A stretch of DNA of 64,000 nucleotides from Chrysopilus asiliformis (lineage: Eukaryota > Arthropoda > Insecta > Diptera > Rhagionidae). Shown in pieces: positions 31,768 through 43,303 of the stretch. The translations under genes and the position numbers were made by a program. A model generated the notes under the pieces. The model was given only the letters and a program-made list of their open reading frames with translations, did not search any database and was not told where the DNA came from. Each line of letters starts with the position of its first letter. Within the stretch, counting starts at the first letter, position 1. Where the stretch lies: contig OZ035962.1 in assembly GCA_964034945.1 (NCBI GenBank), positions 114,738,335-114,802,334 of the forward strand. The letters are read 5' to 3'.

Positions 31768-33562
31768 TTAAAAAGAATCATCATAAGTAGTTTTCAGCAA
31801 ATTTCGTGATGAATATCTGAATCGCGGTGAATTAAAAAGGTTTCTTTCGAAGTCATATAAAACATTATCTACTTCCGATTCGATTTCTAGCTGTTTTTGT
31901 TTTTGTGTTTGTTTTTGGCTGCTAGGTTCGAATTGGTATTCAAACTCCCTTTCAATGTCATCCTCATCCTCATCTGATGTAAAGTCAATTTTTTTGGCGG
32001 GATGCTGATTTTTATTACCTAAATTTGCGGGAAGTTCGTCATTTCGGTTCGTAGAAACTGATCCAGAGAGGCCGAAAAAATTAGAAACCTTAAGGAAATC
32101 GGTTTCCAAATCATTCGATGCATTTTCGTTAAAGTTCCATTCGCTATTCTGCTCACCACATACAATTTTTTCCCCCCTAATAGAAATATTTGCACAGCTT
32201 TCGTTACAATGTTCTTCTAACGATGAAGTATGAAATTTAAATCTGTCTAAATTGGAGTTTTGAGTCGATTGTCTTTCAAATGAAATCAAAAGGTTTTCAT
32301 TTTTCCAATCATAAGAAATTTTTTGATCGCTTCTATTTAACAATTCCTTAGGGGCGTTCTCAGCTCTTAAATCAAAATTAGAATTAGATTTAAAGCGAGT
32401 TAATTTTTCTGACTGATTTTCATGAATGTCGAATTGGTAGGAATTTTTGCGATTGTTCCAAAACTCAGACTTGATAGTTTCGGTAGGCTCATCAAGTTTT
32501 GATGTTGAAGGGCAAAAGTTCTCATGATTGGGTTGAAAAGCCACAGCAGGCTCTAGATCAACATTATTTTTCTTAATTTGGTAATCTTCCAAACTTTCAA
32601 AAAAGTTTTTGGTGTTTGTTTTTGAAATTTCAGGTTTTTGACACTGAGCTGATCCTTTTTTATCTAAGTTGCCTTTAAATCTTAAAGTTTGTAAACCGTT
32701 ATAAGCTAGTGTGGAGGATGTTTCTGATATAAATAGAGGTTCCTCTAAGACTAACTGAGGATGATTTCGCCTCTTCAACAATTTCCACTCATCAACTGCG
32801 TGTTCCAATAAATCAATTGTTTCTCTCACATTATTTTTCACAATTTTTGATGATTTGATGACATGTATTTTACAAAAGCAAGAATTTCTTTGACACTTTA
32901 GATCATTTCCTTTACATTTCTTGCATTGTCCAAAACCAACGTCCTGCGATTTTTTCTGTTGATTTTTATATTGCCTTTTATCGTTTTTCGTTTTATTTGC
33001 AGATAAATGTTTTCGGTAGTTATCTATGGGGTTTTCTTCGTCCTCTTCAAGTTTCGTAACCTTCTGTATTAAAGAAACAGCATTTCATCAATTTAGCGTG
33101 AATTTTTAAAGTTTTTTATTGAAAAACGACGAAAAAAATTCGTTTAAAAAATAATAATTTGTTTAGATTTAATAATCGTAATAAAGTACTCACCTTTTCA
33201 TTTAAAACCTCAATTTCATCAAAAAAGTCTTTATTATTATTCAAAAAGTCTATCATTTGTGCAGCACTGATTTCCTCAAATCCTTGAGGTGATAATGTAG
33301 ACATGAAAAATAAAGATGAAAAATTTCCTTGTTTACTAACAGCTTTTTCAAAATCGGGTTCGAAAATTTTCATCCCGTTGTCTATTTGAGCAAAAAAGGA
33401 ATGATTGTCACGAATTCTCTTTCTATTGTTGGATTCTTGTTTTATTTTAAAAATATCCATATTCGATTGTCGAGCTTTAACAGATTTTTGTGTAGAAACT
33501 TCATTTGGTTTGAAATTTGTGAAGGACAAATCTACTGTTCGTTCGAGGATGTTTTTCTTCAT
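31768..33562 (-). CDS. Unrecognised 554-aa protein with a Cys cluster and acidic C-terminal region
   Basis: Two exons on the minus strand, 33562-33194 and 33063-31768, are joined in phase 0 across a 130-nt intron (donor gtgagt, acceptor tacag). The start is the first ATG after an in-frame stop. Residues 1-125 are basic, then acidic, ending in a probable coiled coil ('FLNNNKDFFDEIEVLNEK'). A Lys-rich stretch leads to a Cys cluster at about 169-186, 'CKKCKGNDLKCQRNSCFC' (C-x2-C-x6-C-x4-C-x-C). This spacing recalls the first half of CXC domains in MSL2, chromokinesins or tesmin proteins, but a second half is absent. Residues about 210-470 are Asn/Ser/Glu/Phe-rich and look disordered. An acidic 'TSDEDEDDIERE' near 490 precedes a conserved-looking tail. 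A fast-evolving nuclear or chromatin protein is possible, but I cannot name it. AATAAA on the minus strand lies only about 14 nt past the stop. Confidence 0.8.
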
Positions 33563-34000
33563 TTTTTTATTCTTACTCTGTTTAATTTGCTTAGCTTTTC
33601 TGATTTTTTATGTCCTGATGTCGAAGACAGTCCTATTACTTATTTCCAAGTATTTAATGTCAAAAATATTTTCCTGAAAACTAAATATATATATATATGT
33701 ATATAAGTACAAAAATTTGGTAGATATTCAATATAGACAAATAAATAATATTTTTTATATATCTCTAGTCGCTGTGCCGCTTAAATAATGTAAAAAAATT
33801 ATAAAATTTTGAACCCATAAATAAAAAGTCAATGTTCATAAAAAAAAATGTAATTTGTTTTCGTGGGGACTTTTTTTCGTAAGAAGGAAAGGTTTTACTA
33901 AAAAGAATAAAACAGAAATAAAAATAAATTTAAAACCATTTAAACACAAATATTTATTACAGTTAAATCTTGCCCCTCATCATACATTCATCCTTTTTTG

Positions 34001-34521
34001 TTATTTCAAAATATCTATAATTCTTGCTGACGCATGCGGAAAAGTTTCCTCTGATGTGTGCTGCGGATATGTTATTGGATTATCCGGTTTTGGATAATTA
34101 TAACCAGTAAATTCTCCAGAGTTTTCCTCAGTCCTTGAACCAGTTTCAAATGGTATCTCTGGCTTCTCGTAATTATATCCCAATGGCGCATTAAAAACTT
34201 CAACGGGATTCGATGCATAATCCAAATCACTTTTTAAGATTCTTTCCGGTCCTGTGTTTTCACTAGGGCTTGTTGCAATTTCCACAACATCACTATTAAT
34301 AGTAGTTGAAAGAACTTCCGTTGTGGTAAAGGTATTTGTGTCTAAAGTATAACCGGTAAAGTCATCATATCCTGAGACATCGCCATCAACACCTTGATAA
34401 CATGTTTTATTAAGAAAACTTTTCCTTTTATTTAATGTTATACAATTTTACCAAGCTGAATAATTGTGCTAATGATTAGCGACACGTGAAATATTGTAAC
34501 AATAACTTTCACACGTCTCAT
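34001..34521 (-). CDS. Secreted protein with GYNY motifs, 153 aa
   Basis: Exon 1 is 34521-34452 and exon 2 is 34392-34001, joined in phase 1 across a 59-nt intron, giving 153 aa. Residues 1-23 form a signal peptide (MRRVKVIVTIFHVSLIISTI...). The mature protein is Thr/Ser/Pro/Glu-rich and has two copies of a Gly-Tyr-Asn-Tyr motif, 'LGYNYEKPEIPFE' and 'TGYNYPKPDNPIT', plus a variant 'SGYDDFTGYT'. Such GYxYxxP motifs occur in insect-specific secreted proteins, some of them cuticle-associated (family knowledge); function here is unproven. TATA and TCAGT initiator lie upstream at 34600-34636. TTTATT at 33953-33958 is the minus-strand AATAAA. The next gene downstream on the plus strand is also secreted and contains a related 'NYNYRIPF'. 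Confidence 0.85.
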
Positions 34522-34599
34522 TTTACTACTGTTTACACAACTATTAACAAAAAAAAAAACGGGAAATAACGATGGTTTTTGGAGAACAATCTGTCGCGC

Positions 34600-34636
34600 A
34601 CTGAGATCAATGATTGATAGTCTTGCGATTTATATA
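34600..34636 (-). promoter_or_regulatory. TATA box and TCAGT initiator of the GYNY gene
   Basis: On the minus strand TATATAAA (34636-34629) is followed about 30 bp later by TCAGT (34604-34600), the arthropod initiator consensus. This places the start of transcription about 80 nt before the ATG at 34521. Confidence 0.75.
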
Positions 34637-36697
34637 CAAAATTAGGTAAATGTATCCCAAACAATCGTTTTATTTCCCATTAACACTCAAATTAAGTGAC
34701 ATATGTTTGCAGTAAAAGTATGATCCCCCAGTTTGATATCCCATTACTTTCAATTTTCGTATTTGAATTTCCTCCATCATCGTCAGAGTCTGCAAGCAAA
34801 CTGTAGAATTTGTTTAAACACTTTTAACGATGCTTGTATCTCATTTTCTTCAAGTTTATTAAAGAAACACAATACACTTGAACAATGTTGTGTTACATAT
34901 TAAAAATTTTCAACGCCCTTAAGCTCAGACAAGTCAAGCAAATATTAATTTAAAAATTAACGAAGTATTTTGTGTTCTCGGCATATGATGCTAAATTATG
35001 AATATTTGGACTACCTTTGAGTAGGGAGCGACAAAAAAATCTCAAAAGTTTAACTCCATATGGACCTACAAATACTGTAGGATCGGAAAATGTCGAACCT
35101 ATAAAAACAGAGGCTGTTTCAGTTTTCGAGGAATTCGACTACTGGATACTTAATTTCAAGTTTTAAAACCAAAATTCTCATCAAAATTTTTTTTCGATAC
35201 ACACAATTTAATAATTACTAATGCAAAAACTTTTTCATAAAAAAAAACTTGCCTTTTTTTAGTTTTTCTCGAAAATCTGTAAAGTTTTGAACGATATTTG
35301 AGTTCCCATATACTTTATTATATGGAGTGAATATAGTAGTAATAGTTTTTTTATCATGACTTAGAGGTCTCTTTTATCAATTTCATCAATTAGAGCAAAA
35401 GAGCACTTTTTGGATGTCCAATTTAGCGCGATATTCCTGTATTTAATTGTCGATTTTCTCATGATATTTGCAATGTTGGAGCGATGAAATAATGAAATTG
35501 GCCAAACATTAAGTGCTAGTGTTTAAATTGCTCAGTCATTGACAGACGAGTACTTTTTAGGTAAACAGCCCATGAGGCTAGAATAACAAACGTTTGTAAT
35601 ATTGACATTCAAAATATTCACTTCAGCGCTGAAGTTGACTTCCACCAAAAGTAACTTTTAATATTAATTAATTTAAAAATCGACATCTGTTATTGTTCAG
35701 TTAAGCTAATTTCGTATATCATTTTATCAAGACATCAATATTTTAGCTTTGCAGCTTTTTCGATTCAATCATTGTTAGGGACTCATAATCAGGTTTAAAA
35801 TTTAAATTTTTTACATTGAATCTAATATTTTCGAAACTTTAGAATATACATTTAGATTTTAATATACAATTGATCTTTGAATTTTGATGGAAATTGGAGG
35901 ACAGCGGCCTGCAAGTAGTACAATTTTCCCAACGGAAAACGTCTAATGTCTGTATTGCTTTAGCGTCCTAATTTGAATGTTTGCCACATTCAAAATTACC
36001 AGGCAAATAGCTTTACATGTTTTGCTTTACATGTTTGGTGGTGTTTTTTGGCGTTCTATAAGAACTTTTGAAAGCCCGTTTGGCTAAAATTTCCCACAGC
36101 ATATTTGTTTGCTTCGACTTTTTCATGTATCAATAATTTATTATTATTACAACTTGTGCTTGGATTGCTTGTCGATATACTTAGCCGTTTTCGACAAAAT
36201 AGAACAAAACAATTAATTTTTTCTTTCATTGTATTTATATGGAACCAGCATTGAATTATTTATATGAAACCAGCATTGAATTAGTTAAATCCAAGTTGAA
36301 TCTATACCAGGGGATAGCTTTAGGTTTACCATGGGGAAGGGGGCTTGTGAGTAAGATCTAAATATGCTAATTGTAGAACAGAACTGACAAACTCAATTAC
36401 CACAAAATGCCACATTGAGTTTTCTGCAACTGGTGGCTGCATAACTTAAAAATTTACATAGTATAAAAACATAAATGAAAGTAATGCGCCGCAGGGAAAT
36501 TTTTTTAAATAATCTTCTCTGGATGCAAAAAATCTTGAAAACGAGCTACATGTGAATTTTTTTTTCGTACGTGTGTGAGTCTAAGGCCGTGTTCGAAACG
36601 GTCTAATTTAAACTATGTAGCTGTGGCACATTTAAAAAATGAAAGGGTTGAACTCCTCAAAAACACCCTCCTCTTTTTATACGCTCTTACCTGCGAC
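34637..36697. other. AT-rich intergenic DNA, no recognisable feature
   Basis: About 2 kb upstream of the GYNY gene. I found no exon, transposase or RNA signal. An imperfect doublet 'ggaaccagcattgaatt' / 'gaaaccagcattgaatt' lies near 36241-36281. Confidence 0.5.
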
Positions 36698-36699
36698 TA

Positions 36700-37488
36700 A
36701 TAAAGGGTGGTTAAATTTTAAGGGCCGATGTTGAATGTGAACCACACCTAAACGTCAAGTTTTTTTCTGCATTTCATTTGACATTTCTCAATTTCAGACT
36801 AACTCAATTTGAACCATGGAAAGATACACAATCGAGCAACGCGTTAAAGTTATTCAGGCTTATTATGAAAATGGGCGTTCAAATCAAAATGCATATCGTG
36901 CACTTCGTGATTTTTTCGGTCAATTTAATCGTCCAAATGTGCGTACAATCGGAAAAATCGTGCAAAAATTTGAGCAAACCGGGTCTGTAGGAGATGTGAA
37001 AACATTTTACACGCTTACAAGGTGCAATTGACTCAAGAACTAAAGCCTCTTGACCATTTCAAGCGTCGTCAATGGTCAGAATGGTGGCAAGAAATGGCAA
37101 CAGTGGATGATCAATTTTCGAAGAAAATCATCTTCAGTGATGAGGCACATTTTCACCTCAGTGGATTCGTCAATAAGCAGAACAGCCGCATTTGGGCGAA
37201 TGATAATCCAAGAGTGATTGTCGAAAAACCAATGCACCCACAAAGAATGACTGTTTGGTGCGGTTTATGGGCTGGCGGCACGAAGTGCACGATATGCATT
37301 TTGATTTGAACGCCCATTTTCATAATAAGCCTGAATAACTTTAACGCGTTGCTCAATTGTGTATCTTTCCATGGTTCAAATTGAGTTAGTCTGAAATTGA
37401 GAAATGTCAAATGAAATGCAGAAAAAAACTTGACGTTTAGGTGTGGTTCACATTCAACATCGGCCCTTAAAATTTAACCACCCTTTAT
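36700..37488 (+). mobile_element. Fold-back Tc1/mariner-like element with long inverted arms
   Basis: Arms of about 210 bp at 36700-36912 and 37278-37488 are almost perfectly complementary. The left arm includes the transposase start codon at 36816, so the N-terminal coding sequence is present twice, head to head. TA flanks both ends (36698-36699, 37489-37490). The unique middle carries a broken transposase. This architecture suggests that the normal 3' end was replaced by an inverted duplicate of the 5' end. Confidence 0.9.
36816..37309 (+). pseudogene. Tc1/mariner-like transposase fragment
   Basis: The N-terminus 'MERYTIEQRVKVIQAYYEN' with 'RTIGKIVQKFEQTGSV' is an HTH/DUF4817-type DNA-binding domain common in arthropod transposases. 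After an internal deletion and frame change near 37020, the catalytic part resumes with 'FSDEAHFHLSGFVNKQN' (first catalytic Asp) and 'MHPQRMTVWCGLWAGG'. It then runs into the inverted 5' end, so the remaining catalytic residues are absent and the protein is dead. Confidence 0.9.
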
Positions 37489-37490
37489 TA

Positions 37491-38213
37491 AGATTCAACA
37501 AAATTAAAAATAAAAATCCAAAAAATCTCGCATTTTAAGTATATAAATATACAACATCCTACAAGTTACTGCCAAAAATCGACTATTATCATTGCATGAA
37601 TCAGTTTTTAATCAAAACCTGTTTCCATCTGCAGCCTCGATTAATTTTGAATGACAATAAATTAGTAAAGACTTGTCTGAGCGAAGTTAAATATTACACC
37701 TTTGACTTGTGAATTTTCGCACAAAATCCATAATATCTTCCAAGACCCGGGGAAAACCAGTTAAACAGCAACAAACAATACACATATTCTCATGCTAATC
37801 GACAAATTTTATTTTTAAAGTTAGAGGGATCCCAAACAAGATTTTTTCCCCTTAAGTTTTTATTTCCAAGAATGGTTTTGAAAAATTCAATTGGGGAATA
37901 AAGTTAAAACACCAAAACCCATGAATTAATTATGACGGAACGAATACACAATATGCAATTTTGATGTAATCGATGACGAATATTAATAACTAAACGATAA
38001 AAACAAGGTAAGCTTGCTCACTTCTTTTCATCAGTTTGGGTTGGTTAACAAGTCCAAGAGCGCGAACTTAAACATCTTTCGATATACAGTTTTTTGAAAA
38101 TCTTTTAAAAGATCTTTAGTCATCACCCGGGTTTCTTATTATTACTTGCATATAGGCAAGAGGAAAAATGCGAGTCAATCAAACAAAAGCAAGTGGGAGC
38201 AGAATTCGAAAAG
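37491..38213. other. Intergenic DNA upstream of the repeat-protein gene
   Basis: AT-rich, without exon or transposon signals that I recognise. Confidence 0.5.
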
Positions 38214-38266
38214 TTTTTATGATTAAGTTGAAGAGGTTCGTTCGTTCAGTCGCATTTCGTCTCAGT
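38214..38266 (+). promoter_or_regulatory. Candidate core promoter of the repeat-protein gene
   Basis: Two TCAGT initiator matches lie at 38246-38250 and 38262-38266. A weak TATA-like TTTTTATG at 38214-38221 sits about 32 bp before the first. The 5' UTR would be about 75-90 nt. Confidence 0.45.
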
Positions 38267-38337
38267 ATTCAGTTAAAAGTCGAACGTTCTTATTGTGTTC
38301 TTATAATAAAATCAACGCAACGAATATTAAGTTAGAT

Positions 38338-41300
38338 ATGAAATTATTTTTTTGTATTTTTACCGTGGTTAGGTATTTAACTGACAACCAGTCATTCGCA
38401 TACCCCTTTCCAACAAACAATCAAGGTAGGAATTATTTTTAAAAATATTGATATTAAAAAAAGTATTTAAAAAGTTTCGCGAAAAATGATTTCCATCACA
38501 ATGTTTTAAAAAATTCCAAAAAATTGTTTAAATTGGACTTCCCGTGCGTTCATCTTTTAACGAAATTTTGAATCCAATTCTGTATTAGACTACTTACAAA
38601 GATACTGAAAAGCGAATATGTGGAAAATGAAATTTTTAGAAATGAAATTTTTACACTATCTGCATAATCGATATGATTAAATTGATGATTTTTAAACAGA
38701 TAAAGACAATAAAAATGTGATGGAATAATATTGATTTAGTATTGACATTATTGACATTAAAAAAAGATTCCACATCACAATTTTTTGGCAAGAACATCTA
38801 CTTTTAATCAATGCTGCTGTTAAAAGCTTATTAGATAGAATTTTGATGGTCGACTCTCATAAACCGCAGGAAATCTGGGAAAATATTTACGAAACCGGTC
38901 TGTGACTGCGATTAACTCACAAGTAAACACAACACAGCGCTAATAATTATTCTATGATATAGCATGATGATATATCACTACAAAATTCTAACATATTTTC
39001 ATTTTTTTTTCTATAGATGTTAACCCCGAGGAATTTGTTTTTGTTTTAGCCTCGGCAGAGAAAAGCCCAAACTTATGTAAGTTAAATGATCTTCCAGGGA
39101 ATTGATTTACCTTAAATTTTAAAAGTATATTGGTGTGTTTTTTTATGATAAGGAACTTCCATTTGAAGCTCAACTTATTATGTACAATGTTCGGATGATT
39201 CATTTTATTTAGACAAGAACTTTTTGAAGCGCAAACCGGTTACTTGCACGATTGTGATTTCTGATTTCCGAATAAATTGACTTATCACGATAATTTGCAA
39301 TTAATTAATCGTGATTTTTCATACACAATCTACTAAAAATAGACGTTATTTTCCTTACATTTTTTCTTCTTTCTTGCAACAACAACATACAGATAGTGAA
39401 GTCGTGCCCGGTGCCAATATCAACTACAACTATAGAATACCTTTCTCGTTAGAAGTAGAACCTCCACCGATACCCCCAAATAGAAAAAACCAGAGGCCTA
39501 CGAAAAATGTCAACTTTGCAGGAACGCCAGGTTTCGGATCCATAAGGGACAGTTACGGCAATGTTATTTCAGGACTGATAACGCCCTCGGAAGACGTAAT
39601 TGAAATAGGAGTGAAAACTGATGTAAATAGAGATTCCCCCACCCAACTACAGGGCACTAAGAAGGTTGTTACCAGCAATGGACTTGAATTTACCATACCA
39701 AGCTATGCATCAGGTATAACTGAAATACATCCACCATACACCGATGGTTTGTTACCCCCTACAGACTATAAGCGTTATGATTCAGAATCACCCTCTTTCC
39801 TAGATAATCCTGAATTTGATCCTACCTTACCACAGAAACCAAATGATGTCAACGAAATCACACGCAACCCGAATCCTACGGGAAATTTTAGTCCCAACCT
39901 ACAAATTGACCCCCCTCACCCTATAACAAATGGACACGTCGGTGTTGATATTCCTCGTTTTCGCTCGAATTCGAACGACAATACAACGCCTTTAGTAGAT
40001 GGAGAAAAGTATACTGGAGGATTCGGTGGTCCACCTGGATTTCTAGGAAATCAAACCGAAGTTGGATATGCCGTCAAAAATAGAATTGCAGCCAGCAGTG
40101 ATCGTTCACAGTTGAAGTCAGAGGACAGTCCAAGTGAGTCACATACAACCAGTTCTAATGGTACTTTCCCGGAAGCATCGGAACTGCCAAAATCAGAGCC
40201 ATCCCAATCGTCTAAACCACACGATCATAATTCGGATAAAACTAGCTCATCATCACCATCAGAGAATTCGGGAAGTACCGATCAAGATGAAGACTCTTCA
40301 TTTAATCAAAATAAAGACGGCAATTTAGAAAGTAGATTTTCCGGACTAGCTACAAGACTTCCCGAGTCATTATCAGGTGTCAGTTTTAACAACGAAAATG
40401 AAAACATTTCTCCCTCAACGGATCTTACACCACCTCTTCCGCCAAACACAGGAGGATTTGGAGGCGCGCCAGAAAATCCCTTCGATAGGCCAAATAACGG
40501 CCAACCTCCAAAATCTGGAAGCGATGAAGGATCTGCTGGAACTTCGAAAAATCCTGTTGGACAGCCAAACCCAGGCTTCCAACCTGGAAAAAATGATGGT
40601 AAATACACAGGAGGATTCGGAGGTCCGCCAGGAAGTCCCTTCGATGCGCCAAATAACGGTAAACCTCCAAAATCTGGAAGCGATGAAGGATCTGCTGAAA
40701 CTCCGAAAAATCCTTTTGGACAGCCAAATTCAGCCCTACAACCTGGAAGCAATGATGGTAAATACACAGGAGAATTTGGAGGTCCGCCAGGAAGTCCCTT
40801 CGATGCGCCAAATAACGGTCAACCTCCAAAATCCAGAAGCGATGAAGGATTTGCTGGAACTCCGAAAAATCCTTTTGGACAGCCAAATTCAGCCCTACAA
40901 CCTGGAAGCAATGATGGTAAATACACAGGAGGATTTGGAGGTCCGCCAGGAAGTCAACCCATAAAATCCGGAAGCGATGAAGGATCTGCTGGAACTTCGA
41001 AAAATCCTGTTGGACAGCCAAATTCAGCCCTGCAACCTGGAAACAATGATGGTAAATACACAGGAGGATTTGGAGGTCCGCCAGGAAGTCCCTTTGATGC
41101 GCCAAATAACGGTCAACCTCCAAAATCTGGAAGCGATGAAGGATCTGCTGGAACTTCGAAAAATCCTTTTGGACAGCCAAATTCAGCCCTACAACCTGGA
41201 AACAATGATGGTAAATACACAGGAGGATTTGGAGGTCCGCCAGGAAGTCCCCTCGATGCGCCAAATAACGGTCAACCTCCAAAATCTGGAAGCGATGAAG

Positions 41301-43063
41301 GATCTGCTGAAACTCCGAAAAATCCTTTTGGACAGCCGAACCCAGCCCTGCAACCTGGAAACAACGATGGTAAATACACAGGAGGATTTGGAGGTCCGCC
41401 AGGAAGTCCCTTTGATGCGCCAAATAAGGGTCAACCTCCAAAATCTGGAAGCGATGAAGGATCTGCTGGAACTTCGAAAAATCCTTTTGCACAGCCAAAT
41501 TCAGCCCTGCAACCTGGAAGCAATGATGGTAAATACACAGGAGGATTTGGAGGTCCGCCAGGAAGTCCCTTTGATGCGCCAAATAACGGTCAACCTCCAA
41601 AATCTGGAAGCGATGAAGGATCTGCTGAAACTCCGAAAAATCCTTTTGGACAGCCGAACCCAGCCCTGCAACCTGGAAACAACGATGGTAAATACACAGG
41701 AGGATTTGGAGGTCCGCCAGGAAGTCAACCCCCAAAATCTGGAAGCGATGAAGGATCTGCTGAAACTCCGAAAAATCCTTTTGGACAGCCGAACCCAGCC
41801 CTGCAACCTGGAAACAATGATGGTAAATACACAGGAGGATTTGGAGGTCCGCCAGGAAGTCCCTTTGATGCGCCAAATAACGGTCAACCTCCAAAATCTG
41901 GAAGCGATGAAGGATCTGCTGGAACTTCGAAAAATCCTTTTGGACAGCCAAATTCAGCCCTACAACCTGGAAACAATGATGGTAAATACACAGGAGGATT
42001 TGGAGGTCCGCCAGGAAGTCCCTTTGATGCGCCAAATAACGGTCAACCTCCAAAATCTGGAAGCGATGAAGGATCTGCTGGAACTTCGAAAAATCCTGTT
42101 GGACAGCCAAATTCAGCCCTGCAACCTGGAAACAATGATGGTAAATACACAGGAGGATTTGGAGGTCCGCCAGGAAGTCCCTTTGATGCGCCAAATAACG
42201 GTCAACCTCCAAAATCTGGAAGCGATGAAGGATCTGCTGGAACTTCGAAAAATCCTTTTGGACAGCCAAATTCAGCCCTGCAACCTGGAAACAATGATGG
42301 TAAATACACAGGAGGATTTGGAGGTCCGCCAGGAAGTCCCCTCGATGCGCCAAATAACGGTCAACCTCCAAAATCTGGAAGCGATGAAGGATCTGCTGAA
42401 ACTCCGAAAAATCCTTTTGGACAGCCGAACCCAGCCCTGCAACCTGGAAACAACGATGGTAAATACACAGGAGGATTTGGAGGTCCGCCAGGAAGTCCCT
42501 TTGATGCGCCAAATAAGGGTCAACCTCCAAAATCTGGAAGCGATGAAGGATCTGCTGGAACTTCGAAAAATCCTTTTGCACAGCCAAATTCAGCCCTGCA
42601 ACCTGGAAGCAATGATGGTAAATACACAGGAGGATTTGGAGGTCCGCCAGGAAGTCCCCTCGATGCGCCAAATAACGGTCAACCTCCAAAATCTGGAAGC
42701 GATGAAGGATCTGCTGAAACTCCGAAAAATCCTTTTGGACAGCCGAACCCAGCCCTGCAACCTGGAAACAACGATGGTAAATACACAGGAGGATTTGGAG
42801 GTCCACCAGGATTCCTTGGTGAGCAAAAAACACCCGGATATGCCGTAACGCCAAATGGTATCAGAGATCCTGAACACCAATATCGTCCCCCAGGAGCCCC
42901 AAATGAAATTTCACCCCTCGCCCCACCCTTACAAACGCCGCCTGTTCCATCTTCAACAAGTGCAGGAAATATTCAGGATAAACCAGGCCAAACAACCACC
43001 AAATATATTGGAGGTTTCGGAGGACCCCCAGGAATTTTAAGACCTTACGATACCTCGAGATAA
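38338..43063 (+). CDS. Secreted Pro/Gly/Asn/Ser-rich protein with 15 x 53-aa repeats, 1252 aa
   Basis: Exon 1 (38338-38425) encodes a signal peptide (MKLFFCIFTVVRYLTDNQSFA). The phase-1 intron ends at 39392 and exon 2 (39393-43063) holds the rest, total 1252 aa. Residues 30-380 are a unique, Pro/Asn/Ser-rich disordered region with 'NINYNYRIPFSLEVEPPP' and a first 'KYTGGFGGPPGFLGNQ'. About 15 tandem units follow, consensus start 'GKYTGGFGGPPGSPFDAPNN' and then Gln/Pro/Lys/Ser/Asp/Glu-rich; two units lack eight residues. The end repeats the flanking motif twice, 'GGFGGPPGFLGEQKTPGYAV' and 'GGFGGPPGILRPYD'. There are no cysteines in the repeats. An extracellular matrix, cuticle, silk or mucin-like structural role is likely (inference); I do not recognise a named family. 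AATAAA is at 43167. The neighbouring minus-strand gene also encodes a secreted protein. Confidence 0.9.
40451..42790. repeat. Coding tandem repeat, 159-bp unit, about 15 copies
   Basis: The units are 159 bp (53 codons), with two 135-bp variants lacking the 'PFDAPNNG' codons (near 40955 and 41727). Types alternate (AGTSKNPF, AGTSKNPV, AETPKNPF; SPFDAP or SPLDAP; NNGQ or NKGQ). The run of three units near 41070-41530 reappears almost unchanged near 42150-42610, evidence of higher-order duplication. Confidence 0.95.
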
Positions 43064-43303
43064 CTTTCTGTAGAGTTGTGAGCCAAGTTTATTTGGAATT
43101 AGATTTAGTATAGTTCGTTGAATTTTTGTATCGATTATTTTTACTACAATGTATATAAATATCTTAAATAAAATAGAATTTAAAGTAATGAAGATTTTCG
43201 CATTCCGCATAATGAAAAGAGAAATTAATAAAGTGTTTCAAAGCGAGATAAATAATCTTTTCAGTCTTGTTTACATGTCGAACGTCGAATTTACATATAT
43301 AAT

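Noticed and set aside
40425..42854. 809-codon antisense frame as a gene
   Set aside because: It is the shadow of the 159-bp coding repeat, and the sense frame has a signal peptide, splice junction and poly(A) signal.
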